From NCBI GenBank assembly GCA_026214975.1, contig JAOBSW010001225.1, forward strand, positions 62,001 to 126,000: a stretch of DNA of 64,000 nt. Reading direction: 5' to 3'. Positions 22,084 to 38,404 of this stretch are shown in pieces; positions within the stretch are counted from its first letter, which is position 1; each line of letters opens with the position of its first letter. The DNA comes from Gentiana macrophylla (lineage: Eukaryota; Streptophyta; Magnoliopsida; Gentianales; Gentianaceae). The position numbers and the translations under genes are program-made. The notes beneath the pieces are model-generated. The model was not told where the DNA came from and did no database searches. It was given only the letters and a program-made list of their open reading frames with translations.

Positions 22084-22998
22084 TTATTTTTGGAAATCTT
22101 TTTCTATAGCATCGTAAACTATTTGAGCTTCACTCATCATTAAAGAACCACCACATGCATGATCTACATCTGCACGTGAATCTTTTCTTAATTTACGACA
22201 GAAAAGTTGAATTTGCATATCTAAGGAATAACCATGATCGGGACAGGCTCTTAACAACTTTTTAAATCTTTCCCAGGCATTCTCAAGCGTTTCTTCAGAT
22301 CCTTGTCTAAAGTTAGCAACCTCGACTTTTAATTCCAAATTTCGTCCTGGAGTGAAATATTGTTTTAGAAATTCAGTTTGAATATCCTCCCAACTAGTAA
22401 GTGAATGATGTGGAAGAGACATAAACCAATCTCGGGCTCTTCCTTTTAGAGAAAAAAGAAACATAGTCATCCTCGTTAGTTCCTTATGAGCACCTTGGCT
22501 TTTGGCTGTATTGCACAGTTCTTCAAAAAGATAGAGATGATGATGTGGATCTTCATCATCCTCTCCTAGGAATTGGGCTCTTGTGTCAATTAAACCAAAA
22601 AGATGATATTTAATTTCGAAATTATTCGCTCCTTCATTGGGTAAAAGAATGGGATTATTAGTCTGGTTTCTTCTTACGGTTTGATCACAGATAGGTCTCG
22701 GGTTTGGTGGGTTATTACGATTATTCTGGTTTCGATCTTCATTATTTCTATTATTATGATTTTGGTTATTATTAGGGTTAACAGGGTTTTGTCCATGCCC
22801 TGGAGCATGATCTAGCCTCTGTTCATTTGTTTCATCACTAGTTTCAGCCATTTCTTTATTTCTGTTTGAAGATGATTCTTGGTCAGGATTTCCCTGACTA
22901 GTATAACCATGTTTACTCTCTACTCTTAACTGCCTTTCGTAAGTGTTTATGTCAGGCTTATAAGGAGTGAGCGGGGCCTTACCACTTCTGGTCATCAA
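22084..22998 (-). CDS. Athila-like Gag, capsid part
   Basis: An open 304-codon frame, starting M-M-T-R-S-G-K-A about 170 bp from the primer site. An Asn-rich stretch (residues about 75-110) precedes the capsid domain: F-S-L-K-G-R-A-R-D-W, S-L-T-S-W-E-D, F-L-K-Q-Y-F, N-F-R-Q-G-S-E-E-T-L, W-E-R-F-K-K-L-L-R-A-C-P, then A-C-G-G-S-L. This is the retrotransposon gag family, which assembles the particle that packages the RNA. The frame ends at the first lesion of the longer polyprotein, so the product would be C-terminally short. Its first part is duplicated at 24912-25566. Confidence 0.9.
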   Translation of the reverse strand: MMTRSGKAPLTPYKPDINTYERQLRVESKHGYTSQGNPDQESSSNRNKEMAETSDETNEQRLDHAPGHGQNPVNPNNNQNHNNRNNEDRNQNNRNNPPNPRPICDQTVRRNQTNNPILLPNEGANNFEIKYHLFGLIDTRAQFLGEDDEDPHHHLYLFEELCNTAKSQGAHKELTRMTMFLFSLKGRARDWFMSLPHHSLTSWEDIQTEFLKQYFTPGRNLELKVEVANFRQGSEETLENAWERFKKLLRACPDHGYSLDMQIQLFCRKLRKDSRADVDHACGGSLMMSEAQIVYDAIEKDFQK

Positions 22999-23171
22999 CT
23001 AACGAAAATAGAAAAATTGCTCGAAAAAGAAGAAAATTGGTAACTAAAGAAAGTAGATACCAACGAAAAATAAAATAGAAATGAGATAAGAAAAAGTGTT
23101 GACTTATTCTCGAGAATTTTGAGCTAATACAAGTAGTAACCATAGACACAAAGAAAGAAATTAGCGACGTG

Positions 23172-23189
23172 TCCCCGGCAACGGCGCCA
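23172..23189 (-). other. Primer binding site complementary to tRNA-Asp
   Basis: The plus strand reads TCCCCGGCAACGGCGCCA, identical to the 3' end of plant tRNA-Asp including CCA, so the minus-strand element RNA can pair with that tRNA. It lies six bases from the LTR boundary at 23196. tRNA-Asp priming is known for Athila relatives. Confidence 0.9.
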
Positions 23190-23195
23190 GAAAGC

Positions 23196-24911
23196 TGACG
23201 GACCTTTTCTAGGCTATATAGATCCTAACCGGCAGTGTACCGGGTCAAACTGTAGTGCTCGTGTGGTGAGTCAGAGTGTCGAATCCTCAGGGAAACATGG
23301 TAATTCTTCTAAGTGTTAAACACCAAAGAGCTGTTATTAACTCGATCTAAACCGCAATTTTATCACACAGATTACTACTATTCTACTGAACATAAAATAA
23401 ATGCGTAATTTAAAAGTTATTCTAATATAATATATATAGATATATAAATATATATAAATGTACATGGATTGCAAAATATATATATAGATATAAATATATA
23501 GATACCAATATATTATTAGAGAACTAGCCAAAGTTTATATAATTGATTTATACGATCTTTTTGATGAAACGGAATGTGCTCGGTCTTTCCTTTTATATTA
23601 GGTCCAATTGAGTAAATGAAACGGTGTACTCACGAGGTTAACAATTCCTCCTCACACGAAAGCGTATGAAATTGTCATATGTCATTGTCATCGATTTAAT
23701 CTCCACAAGCGCCCCATGCTAATCTCGGTTAGTGCGAGCAGTACCGAGTACAAATCTACCCCGGATAAAAGAGGTTCTTCCGTTTGTCGACGACCGATGT
23801 TATTCAAAAGGCTCCGGTTGTCGGCGGATCGATTTAACTTTCGGTGTTAGTTTCAATTAAACCGTTGATTTTAACATTATTACGATCTTGAGCACAAATT
23901 TAATAAGATTAATCTTTCCCAAGACAAATCGCTCCGGGTAGAAGTAGGATTCCGTTGTCACGCTTTACGCACGCGGCTAATTTTACCTCCGTTTTTCTAT
24001 CTTTTATCTCATATCCTACTTTCTGGTCGGGTTTCATCGTTAGATTATATGTTGCGATTCATCTTGGTTAATTACGTCAATCCGAATATTATCAATACGT
24101 TACAAAATAGAAAAAGATTCAATTAACTCAATTTTAGTAAATTTTAATTAGACAGCATTCCTTTTCCGAAAAGATCGAAATAAAATGATTACATAACTTT
24201 GGCTAGTTATTAGATTTAGCCTAAAAACATTATAACAACTAAAAAGATAAAAACAAACATAAATACTTTAGAAATTTACCCGATTACAACAATTTGAATC
24301 AGTCGTATTCTTCCGGATATTACAACGACTTCAACAACACCGAACTTCCGATAATTTCCCGAGCATTACAACAGTACTACGATATTATTATTTTTGGAAT
24401 AAGGCATATTTACAAACTACTAATTAAAAAGATATAGAGAATATATATAGGATATTGTATATATATATTGGTCTGTTTGCAACTGATCTCCTATATATAG
24501 AAATTATTCCAAGGCCGGACCGGGCCGGTAGTAGGCCGGACTGGGCCGGTGTAATGATTAACTCCACCTCCTTGATTAATCAGCATGTGCGAGGAGATAT
24601 AATTATAATTATAATTATATATAACTTATAAAATTCATATCTCGAGTTCTGGATCTCCAAAAATCATGATTCAAGAGGCATCGGAAAGCTCTCGGGAAAA
24701 TCTACAACTTTCGTGAAGGACTCTTCTTCAGATGATGTCGTTTTGATGAGCCATTCATTTGTCGAAGATATTTCTCGATTACCACTAAATCAAATCGATT
24801 AGCCACTTGACCACTTCGATTGACCACTTGACCACTTAAGCAATTCGATTGACCATTTAAGCTCGTGACATTCTCTAAATACTTCCAAAGATATGTTTAT
24901 ACTTTAAAATG
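23196..24911 (-). repeat. Athila-like LTR 2, truncated and internal
   Basis: Begins TGACGGACC like the other copies but stops at ctttaaaatg, lacking the last ~260 bp (the U3 start in element orientation). It is joined directly to gag sequence. The GGCCGGACCGG/TATA block is retained. Confidence 0.9.
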
Positions 24912-25566
24912 TTTATACTTCCAAATATTGTTTCAGAAATTCAGTTTGAATATCCTCCCAACTAGTAAGTGAATGATGTGGAAGAGACATAAACCAATCT
25001 CGGGCTCGTCCAGTTAGAGAAAAAGGAAACATAGTCATCCTCGTTAGTTCCTTATGAGCACCTTGGCTTTTGGTTGTATTGCACAGTTCTTCAAAAAGAT
25101 AGAGATGATGATGTGGATCTTCATCATCTTCTCCTAGGAATTGGGCTCTTGTATCAATTAAACCAAAAAGATGAGATTTAATTTCGAAATTATTCGCTCC
25201 TTCATTGGGTAAAAGAATGGGATTATTAGTCTGGTTTCTTCTTACGGTTTGATCACAGATAGGTCTCGGGTTTGGTGGGTTATTACGATTATTCTGGTTT
25301 CGATCTTGATTATTTCTATTATTATGATTTTGGTTATTATTAGGGTTAACATGGTTTTGTCCATGCCCTGGAGCATGATCTAGCCTCTGTTCATTTGTTT
25401 CATCACTAGTTTCAGCCATTTCTTTATTTCTGTTTGAAGATGATTCTTGGTCAGGATTTCCCTGACTAGTATGACCACGTTTACTCTCTACTCTTAACTG
25501 CCTTTCGTAAGTGTTTATGTCAGGCTTATAAGGAGTGAGCGGGCCTTACCACTTCTGGTCATCAAC
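24912..25566 (-). pseudogene. Duplicated 5' part of Athila-like gag
   Basis: Near-identical to 22335-22998. Loss of one G in the gcggggcc stretch (here gcgggcc, near 25541) shifts the first ATG out of frame, so the open frame begins at M-A-E-T-S-D (25419). It ends at the junction with LTR 2. Confidence 0.9.
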
Positions 25567-25761
25567 TAACGAAAATAGAAAAATTGCTCGAAAAAGAAGA
25601 AAATTGGTAACTAAAGAAAGTAGATACCAACGAAATAAAATAGAAATGAGATAAGAAAAAGTGTTGACTTATTCTCGAGAATTTTGAGCTAATACAAGTA
25701 GTAACCATAGACACAAAGAAAGAAATTAGCGACGTGTCCCCGGCAACGGCGCGCCGTAAAG
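25567..25761 (-). other. Duplicated leader with damaged primer binding site
   Basis: A copy of 22999-23195. The tRNA-Asp match is interrupted after tccccggcaacggcg (from 25737) by extra bases (gcgccgtaaag), and the LTR border reads tcgacgg instead of tgacgg. Confidence 0.8.
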
Positions 25762-27747
25762 TCGACGGACCTTTTCTAGGCTATATAGATCCTAACCGGT
25801 AGTGTACCGGGTCAAACTGTAGTGCTAGTGTGGTGAGTCAGAGTGTCGAATCCTCAGGGAAACATGGTAATTCTTCTAAGTGTGGTTAAACACCAAAGAG
25901 CTGTTATTAACTCGATCTAAACCGCAATTTTATCACACAGATTACTACTATTCTACTGAACATAAAATAAATGCGTAATTTAAAAGTTATTCTAATATAA
26001 TATATATAGATATATAAATATATATAAATGTACATGGATTGCAAAATATATATATATAGATATAAATATATAGATACCAATATATTATTAGAGAACTAGC
26101 CAAAGTTTATATAATTGATTTATACGATCTTTTTCAGTAAACGGAATGTGCTCGGTCTTTCCCTTTTATATTAGGTCCAATTGAGTAAATGAAACGTTGT
26201 ACTCCTGAGGTTAACAATTCCTCCTCACACGAGCGTATGAAATTGTCATATGTCATTGTCATCGATTTAATCTCCACAATCGCCCCATGCTAATCTCGGT
26301 TAGTCTCGAACAGTGCAGTACAAATCTACCCCGGATAAAAGAGGTTATTCCGTTTGTCGACGGCCGATGTTATTCAAAAGGCTCCGGTTGTCGCGGATCG
26401 ATTTAACTTTCCGGTGTTAGTTTCAATTAAACCGTTGATTTTAACATTATTACGATCTTGAGCACAAATTTAATAAGATTAATCTTTCCCAAGACAAATC
26501 GCCCGGGTAGGAAATAGGATTCCGTTGTCACGCTTTACGCATACGCCAATTTTACCCTCCGGTTTTTCTATCTTTTATCTCATATCCTAACTTCTCTGGT
26601 CAGTTCATCATTAGGTTATATGTTGCGATTCATCTTGGTTAATTACGTCAATCCGAATATTATCAATACGTTACAAAATAGAAAAAGATTCAATTAACTC
26701 AATTTTAGTAAATTTTAATTAGACAGCATTCCTTTACCGAAAAGATCAAAATAAAATGATTACATAACTTTGGATAGTTATTAGATTTAGCCTAAAAACA
26801 TTATAACAACTAAAAAGATAAAAACAAACATAAATACTTTAGAAATTTACCCGATTACAAATCTTTGAATCAGTCGTATTCTTCCGGATATTACAACGAC
26901 TTCAACAACACCTTAACTTCCGATAATTTCCCGAGCATTACAACAAGATTACGATATTATTATTTTTGGCATAAGGCCTATTTACAAACTACTAATTAAA
27001 AAGATATAGAGAATATATATAGGATATTGTATATATATATTGGTCTGTTTGCAACTGATCTCCTATATATAGAAATTATTCCAAGGCCGGACCGGGCCGG
27101 TAGTAGGCCGGACTGGGCCGGTGTAATGATTAACTCCACCTCCTTGATTAATCAAGATATATGAGGAGATATAATTATAATTATAATTATATATAACTTA
27201 TAAAATTCATATCTCGAGTTCTGGATCTCCAAAAATCATGATTCAAGAGGCATCGGAAAGCTCTCGGGAAAATCTACAACTTTCGTGAAGGACTCTTCTT
27301 CAGATGATGTCGTTTTGATGAGCCATTCGTTTGTCGAAGATATTTCTCGATTACCACTAAATCAAATCGATTAGCCACTTGACCACTTCGATTGACCACT
27401 TGACCACTTAAGCAATTCGATTGACCATTTAAGCTCGTGACATTCTCTAAATCCTTCCAAAGATATGTTTATACTTTAAAATGTCGATTCTCGGGGTCTT
27501 GGCTTATATATCTGCAATAAAATACCACAAATACCCACGTAAATCTGACACGACACTCCGATTTACTAAAATCGGTACAAAATGATAACTTTTTACTATT
27601 ATTACTAAGTTTTATTACTAACTATATTAAATTATAAAGATTAACATTTCATATCATTTATATCATAATTTCATATATTTTATATAGAATTCGTTGATAA
27701 AACATAATAATATAACGTATATTTAATCATATAAAAGTAGTATATCA
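25762..27747 (-). repeat. Athila-like LTR 3 (5' LTR in element orientation)
   Basis: About 1986 bp, full length, ending GTATATCA next to the GTAAG target duplication at 27748-27752. The GGCCGGACCGG block and TATA are present. Confidence 0.95.
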
Positions 27748-28059
27748 GTAAGCCCTAGTTTATCTCCTTGTTTTATTTTAGTAATCAATTTCCCAATTAT
27801 GCTTTGATTGTTTGAGTAGTTATTCATATCTAGATGATGTAGATCTAGGCTATGACGTTAGGGAGGTGGTGATGCCTTGTCTACATGAGGATCTCATACC
27901 TACGCCCTCTTCCTAACATCTATGGATGAATCTACGTGTTTAATTTACGTGTATTTAGATTTATTTATATAATGTCACGATGATTCACTATATAATCCGA
28001 TTCGTATGAGAAACGCTGGGGAATATATTCGGGGATGTAACTGGGAGTGAAGCCTCGGG

Positions 28060-28120
28060 TGACCGAGAGGTGTCACTCGGATCGACCGAAAGTGTCTCTA
28101 TTCGGTCGACCGAGAGTGTC
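28060..28120. repeat. TCGGTCGACCGA motifs in the right arm of the solo LTR
   Basis: Three variants (ggtgaccgagag, cggatcgaccgaaag, attcggtcgaccgagag) within 60 bp; the same palindrome as upstream of the TATA box in the left arm. Confidence 0.75.
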
Positions 28121-28943
28121 TTACCCTGTTTCATCCGTTAATCGACCACGTCTTTATGATTAGGTTAGCTTAATTGAATCTCATTATATCTCGTGAGGTA
28201 TGGCTATGGCTACGTCACTCGCTAATTTAATTAAAGCGTGTAAAAAGGAAATACCAATATAAAACTCTTAGGTGGGCTTAGGAATTGATCTTCACGAAGT
28301 TCGGCGTTATCCAGGTAGGTTTATATTAGGAATTGCACTTTTTGTTTACACGTATATCGTAAACTAGCATGAGACTATGACTTGGTAATTTTTAGTTGGA
28401 CGAGAGTTTGAGTGATCGTTTAGGAAATACGCTAACCATAGGAATGTTGCCTGCAGCGAGGTGTCACGGTTAATATCGGCATCCCAGAGTCGTAAGCGTG
28501 TAAGTTATATGAGATGGAGGCACTTAAAAGGTGAAGTCACGTAACAATATCACAGTGATCTAGTGACCTACCGGTGCTACGTCAAGTTGTAGAAGATGAC
28601 TCCCGTAGCCAATATAAACAGATATGAACGGATTAATAGTTGATAAGTCTTGTTGTTATATAAATTGTCTAGGTCCAAATGATTACGGTTCTAATTGGGC
28701 GGTTGATTACGTTATTTGTTTATATGTTTGAGTGTGTCTTTCTTTTCTCGTATCCTATGTTGGTCATAGACCGTCTTTGTCAAACGGAGTAAGTAGGTTG
28801 ACTATTTAAGTTAGGATCCACAAATTGATTCTCTGTGGGATCGACCTCGACTCTATCTAGCTATACTGCGATTGAACCCAGTTCACTTGCTAGTGGTTAT
28901 TTAGGCATCGAGTTAATAATTTAACTTGACCTCTATCAAGTTC

Positions 28944-29530
28944 TACTGCTATATAGTTCTACTGTGTTAAAACAAAAGACTTTGTTAAAGTTGGTGATTT
29001 TTGTTGTATGATTTCTTGTCTTGACCAATCTTTTTTCATGCAATTGTAATGGATGATATTCGACAATCACATGAGGTGGTTCTTCCATCTCTAGTAGAGA
29101 GGACTATCACATTGATTTGCAAAGAAAGAAAGCAGGAAACTCCAAATCAAGAAGTGGAATGCTCTTGGATAACTGTCTCCCAATTTGGATGAGGCGGAGT
29201 CATTGGACTTTTTATTGCACATAGTCATATTATATTATTATGCTCGGTGTAGAAGCAGGCATCAGATTTTCTCTAAAACTACGTTTCTCCCATGGTGGGT
29301 TCAAGTTTGGTGGGCATGATTACAGGAGAGAATCTGAAAGCTACAATGATGATGACTATATCATCTTCCATAAATTAAGTCGTTTAGTGTAACAAGTATC
29401 TATTTTGACTGTCTGTTGGTCATTCTTTGGAAATCAATGTGATATAACATTCAACCCAACGGAATAATAAAAATATCTGTTACAATCATGATGGCTTACA
29501 AAATTAACATTAACACATACTGAAATAGAG
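28944..29530. other. No gene seen
   Basis: Spacer between the solo LTR and the MULE transposase 3' end; it would contain the MULE's 3' noncoding end, but no terminal repeat could be identified by eye. Confidence 0.5.
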
Positions 29531-29536
29531 ATTTAT

Positions 29537-34024
<4,488 letters not shown>

Positions 34025-34204
34025 TTGTTTAAAAATACAACTCCGGTGAAATAAAACAACGAAGCTCAAAACCCGGTATTGTTTTTTTGTTCTTTCTTTG
34101 TATCAATGGTGAATTTTTGGTGTTGTAATGGTGATTTTTTTGTGCAATGGAACGGTGAAGACAAGAGGCTGAAAGAGTATGTTAAGAGAGTAAATAAGAC
34201 CTAA

Positions 34205-34510
34205 TAAGGGTTTCTAAATGGACGTTTCCGTCCAAATTTGGAGGAAGCGTCCTCTGTTTGGACGAAGCGTTCAAATGAAACCGTCTAATTTGGACGGTTT
34301 TAGTGTTTTTGGCAAAAATGGACGGAAGCCTTCCAAATTTGGGCGAAACGTCTATAAATGGACGGTTTTTATCACAATTTGGACGGTGCGTCCAACATTT
34401 GGACGGTTTCCGTCCATTTTTCCTAGTAAATCGATTTTGACGAAATGTATCCAAAATTGGAGGGTTTTAACTGTATTTGGACGGAACCCTCCAAATTTGA
34501 ATGAGAAACT
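34205..34510. repeat. GTCCAAATTTGGAC-type motif array upstream of the MULE gene
   Basis: About a dozen copies of (T/A)TTTGGACG and CGTCCAAATT in both orientations, some as near-palindromes such as gtccaacatttggacgg. It begins about 180 bp upstream of the proposed ATG at 34024, where promoter and transcription start would be. The motif matches arrays at 5715-6105 and 7079-7130. Confidence 0.85.
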
Positions 34511-34519
34511 CGAAAAATA

Positions 34520-35160
34520 ATGCCGCATTGTTTGGCTCAACCTAAAAAAATGTGAAATGTTAAATTGGCATGATTTACCAATTTCCCCGTAAAGGGGAGG
34601 GGGATGGGTTTTATGTTTTTGAGGAAACTCTGACTAACCCCGTTAAATTTTATTTGGTTTTCTTAATTAAAGCATTATTTTAATAGACAAGAAACTTTTT
34701 GCCACAGTCTCGCCCCCAGCTGACGCAATTAGTGGAGTATCAAATTATCAATTAGCAAGATGACGTGGCATGCTGACGTGTAACACGAAATTGCCACAAC
34801 TCGTCGTCCCTAAAAAAAACCTGATCGTAATTGCCGCGACAGGCGTCGTGGCTAATACTATTTGTTTAGAAGTAAGTCATACAAATAAGCATTCACATAA
34901 TTCAAATATTGGTGCTGAGGAAGTAGAAAGAGAAGAAAGAGTTAAGCGGTGGTGAGTTGTGAATCGATACGTATTTCGAGAATCTCTTAAATGATTGGAA
35001 ATTAAAGACAAGCTCGTGAAATGATCAACAAAATATGAATCTTTAGGATATGAGATTAGTAATTGATCATTAATGCATTACATTAATTACAAAGATTAAA
35101 CAAGTTGAGTTGGACCGAAAAAAGCACATTGATGTTTTAAAGTATTAATAGATGTAGATG
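34520..35160. other. No gene seen
   Basis: Noncoding sequence containing an A/G-rich patch and the string gacgtggcatgctgacgtg. No terminal repeat for the MULE was recognised. Confidence 0.5.
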
Positions 35161-35166
35161 CATGTG

Positions 35167-35196
35167 TGTGTGTGTCTATATATATATATATATATC

Positions 35197-35287
<91 letters not shown>

Positions 35288-35290
35288 GTA
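35167..35290. repeat. (TA)n microsatellite with TATG tail
   Basis: About 100 bp of TA repeats, then four TATG units. Confidence 0.95.
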
Positions 35291-35299
35291 TACATATAA

Positions 35300-35480
35300 A
35301 TTAGGTTTGGTCCGGTTTTAAGCAGTTTTCATTTTTTTTAAATTGGAACCAAATTGTTTTTTTACTGGTTTGGTTTATAATACAAAACCCACCAAAAACC
35401 ATAGTTTATACATTTAGGTTTGGTTCGATTTGGCCTTACTAGGTTGGTTTGGTTTCTGGTTTTTTTGTTCACCCCTAATT
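35300..35480. mobile_element. hAT-like nonautonomous fragment
   Basis: GGTTTGGTTC/GGTTTTT-rich sequence ending gttcaccccta, a terminus common in plant hAT-type elements. The opposite end is lost in the TA repeat. Classification is by general resemblance. Confidence 0.35.
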
Positions 35481-35829
35481 ATAATGAGTAAATTACATAG
35501 ATCTATTTAATAATAGATGTAGCTTAATTTCTTTTTCTCATGTTACGATATTAAAAGCTAATCGTAAGATGTAATAATCATTCATGGCTCACACAAAACT
35601 GCTAGCAAAGACACTACGTCAAGATTAGCCTTTGTTGGCCACTAAATATAGAATTGACTTTGTGAGTACCTGGGACAAAGTTCTTATTGAAAAATGTTAT
35701 GCTGCGAATCTGAAACCTAACAACATTGTACTTACATTTAAACAAGACTAAGTTAATTAAACCACTAAATTTCCAGAAGCCCTATATTATTTCGACTATT
35801 AATTAGCAGCAACAATGAAAAGATATTGT

Positions 35830-35945
35830 GATACTTGAACTGTCCAAACCCACATTCTCTAGCCCCACTGCCCATCGTTATAATCAGTATAATACTTGAA
35901 CTGTCCAAACCCACAATTCTATCCCCACCACCCATCGTTACACCT
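35830..35945. repeat. Tandem ~58-bp duplication
   Basis: Two copies containing atacttgaactgtccaaacc and cacccatcgtta-like text, differing by a few bases. Confidence 0.8.
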
Positions 35946-36147
35946 TATAAAACGCCACATACATCTGACAACATAAGACTTTGTACCAAAAACAAATTAT
36001 AAAAAAGACGTAATTATTCTGAAAAAGAAATGATATACATACATGTGGCTTCATGTATGTACCAAGGATGTATATAAAAGTGTACAATGTCCAAAAGAAT
36101 TCTTTACACTTTTCAAGACTTCATGCATCATTGACCTATAAATGAAT

Positions 36148-36512
36148 ATTTCTTCCACATAAATGTAAATAGTTTTGTAATCACATTACGCAACCTATAG
36201 TTCAGAAAACAAAAGACAGAAAGGCATTTACAAGGTAAGATTTTATGCACCTGTTTGCACTAAACGGCAAAGAATAACAACATCACTATCAGCACCAAAT
36301 GCCCTGTCTCTGCCCTTCAAAAATTGAAATCCAAGAAGCATTATTTCATAGAACTAGCAAAAGATAAACACAAACAACAAAAACTTTACCGACAAGGAAG
36401 AAAAAATAGATAAACTAGTAGCTAATAATGAACAAGAAAGTGCCTTTAATATCACAAACTTAATATCAGGATTATCCTCCCAACTTTTGTACAGCTCCTG
36501 TAAATTAGCTGC
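36148..36512 (-). pseudogene. Remnant exons of a CHY1-like 3-hydroxyisobutyryl-CoA hydrolase
   Basis: On the minus strand an exon at about 36440-36507 reads N-L-Q-E-L-Y-K-S-W-E-D-N-P-D-I, then F-V-I-L-K, very like the CHY1 family of the enoyl-CoA hydratase superfamily. The next block (36247-36318) gives G-R-D-R-A-F-G-A-D-S-D-V-V, where the family has a G-R-A-F-C-A-G-G-D oxyanion-hole motif; key Cys/Gly residues are changed. A third block (about 36148-36206) is weaker. The exon junction after I-L-K would need a GC donor. CHY1 acts in valine catabolism in peroxisomes. The altered active-site text and lone exons, next to a large LTR insertion, indicate a pseudogene fragment. Confidence 0.5.
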
Positions 36513-36833
36513 CAAAAGTTACACATAATCAATGGATATACGTTAATGCTATCTCCAAGAAAACAATAAATTAAATGACAAATAACTACGACAACCAAAT
36601 ATAAGCCAAGAGTGGATTCTATGTTGCTACAATCCCAACTTGCAAATTCTGTAAACCAAAGTCAAAATGTCTCAATGTGATTTGTAAAAACAATCAAATA
36701 TAAGTACAGAACACATACCACAAATTCAAGCAGCTATAAAATACGTCTGAAAAATACAAAATCTTTAGAATTTACACCACATTTAGCAAGAAGACAAGAA
36801 AGACTAGTATGCAAAGCTGGACCTGGACAAGAC

Positions 36834-38370
36834 TAGGTTAATACCGGAGTCGAGTCCACAGGGAATCGAGGTTGTTTACCTAGTTTTTATCTAACTAACC
36901 TAAGGATGTCACAACTACTATTACTAAAAATTATAAGAAAATAAAGACGATTAACACGTAACAAACTAAAAACGAAAATAACAAAAGTAAACTGGACAGA
37001 AGATTAGAAATCTAAAGCCAGGAAACGTGATTACGAACCAAATTATCTAAAATAATCTATCCTAAAACCTAAACATGCAGTAAAAAGTTCTAACTTAGCT
37101 AAGCAATTCAAGTTCAAGCGATTTTAATCAATAATTTAACGAACGAACAAGCAATTGATCCACCAATTCTATAACATCCAATTTATTCTCTAGATTATCT
37201 AGTGATTTTTAATACAAGTTGTGATTCACCTAACAAAGGTATGAGCTCCTAATCTCTTAGAAAAGTTCATCTATCAATCTTTTATCTTTCGATCCTAAAG
37301 ATTAACGCTTTTATATCCAAGGTGTGAAATTTCTCAAATTCTAATCTAGAAATTCAACCTATGACTCTCGTTGATTAGATTAAAGATCTAATCTTTACTA
37401 CTGATGATCTAGGGTTTAATCACGATTTTCTTCAAACATTAAACATCAAGCATGCAAAGATCTCTCGATTCAAATTGCATAAAAACAAGTAAAACATAAT
37501 AAAGATACAACTTTTAATAAAAACTCACAAGATAATCCAAAGGTGTAATCAAAGTGTTGGTAGAACGGCTTCACAACGCTTGTTCCAAAAGCTTTTAGCC
37601 TCTAAGCATCGCTTGAATACTCGAAATAGTATATATGTAGTACATAAAAATAAAGGATTCTCTCTAGGAATTTAAAAGCATAAAATTTATCTAAGAAACG
37701 TGCAAACCACAGAAAAAACGCCCCTTAGGGTTTATGTGGCCGCCTAGGGTAATTGTGATCCTCATAGGGTTGAAAAACACAGCTATTTATAGGGATATAA
37801 GTCGGTTTAGCTTAAGTCGGCGTGTGGACGCTCGTTCAGTTAGGTGGACGCCCGTTTGGCTTGTATGAACTTCTTCGAGTCGGGCCGAGTCTGATCAGAC
37901 GCCCGTTCTATGTAAATTTGGACGCTCGTTCGATAAAAATCTGAATACTCTGAATCCACTATTTCTTCCTGGACGCCCGTTCGATTCCTCAAACGTCCAT
38001 CCATCTGGACGGAGCTTCAGACGCCCGTTTGGTACAACTTCATTCCAAATTTACTTTAAATCTTCAATCCAATCCCAACTTTATCTCTTTTCTTCTATTC
38101 AAATCTTCAGTTGAACATCGGTTAAGCTCCTTTCATGCCAAATTTGTGTACCTTCAAGACGACAAAAACATGCAAAGTGTAAAATCATTCATATAGATAG
38201 AAAATCATCAATAAAACCATGAAATCAACTCAACTTTGCAATTCAACAACTCCTCACTTCATTTACTTAATAAATCTAATAAATACTTACTTTTTCATGC
38301 AAATCATCAGAGTATAGAGGAATTTGTTACAAAATAAAGCGATATAAATCATAGAAAATCACCATAAACA
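36834..38370 (-). repeat. Left LTR of the second element
   Basis: Runs from taggttaataccggagtcg to ccataaaca. It contains the U5-like gagtccacagggaatcgagg, a TATA-like ctatttatag (about 37780-37790), and GGACGCCCGTT-type motifs at 37825-38032. Confidence 0.85.
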
Positions 38371-38404
38371 ACTCCCCCACACTTAGCTTTTGCTCGTCCC
38401 GAGC
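38371..38404 (-). other. Polypurine tract with GCTCG-GGA-CGAGC hairpin (PPT 1)
   Basis: On the minus strand a 5-bp stem hairpin (38392-38404) precedes AAGTGTGGGGGAGT, which abuts the LTR. It corresponds to 10874-10912. Confidence 0.8.

Larger units (their letters stand above)
8883..27747 (-). mobile_element. Athila-lineage Ty3/gypsy LTR retrotransposon, three-LTR rearranged copy
   Basis: GTAAG flanks the element at 8878-8882 and 27748-27752; the outer ends are TG (8883) and CA (27747). The order on the minus strand is: 5' LTR (25762-27747), leader plus partial gag (24912-25761), truncated second LTR (23196-24911), primer site, gag, protease, RT/RNase H, integrase, two extra PF20167-type genes, polypurine tract, 3' LTR (8883-10873). 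Placement in the Athila group rests on the gag sequence type (G-R-A-R-D-W, C-P-D-H-G), the integrase text L-P-V-E-L-E-H-R-A, ~2-kb LTRs and a primer site for tRNA-Asp. pol carries several frameshifts and a stop, so the copy cannot make a full polyprotein. The RT-gag core is standard; two separate downstream genes with the same domain are unusual. Confidence 0.9.
8313..28943 (+). mobile_element. Solo LTR with 5-bp target duplication, split by the Athila-like element
   Basis: The left arm 8318-8882 begins TGATAACGG; the right arm 27753-28938 ends CTCTATCA, giving the TG...CA ends of an LTR. AGTTC flanks it at 8313-8317 and 28939-28943, a perfect 5-bp target-site duplication. Without the insertion and one GTAAG copy the LTR is about 1.75 kb. 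It has a TATA box at 8754-8763 and, near its end, the U5-like string tgtgggatcgacctcgac. No internal region or second LTR of this family is present, so it is a solo LTR left by LTR-LTR recombination. Read forward, its transcription direction is plus. Confidence 0.85.

Noticed and set aside
23172..23189. Possible tRNA-Asp gene
   Set aside because: Only the 18-nt 3' end matches, placed exactly beside an LTR; it is a primer binding site.
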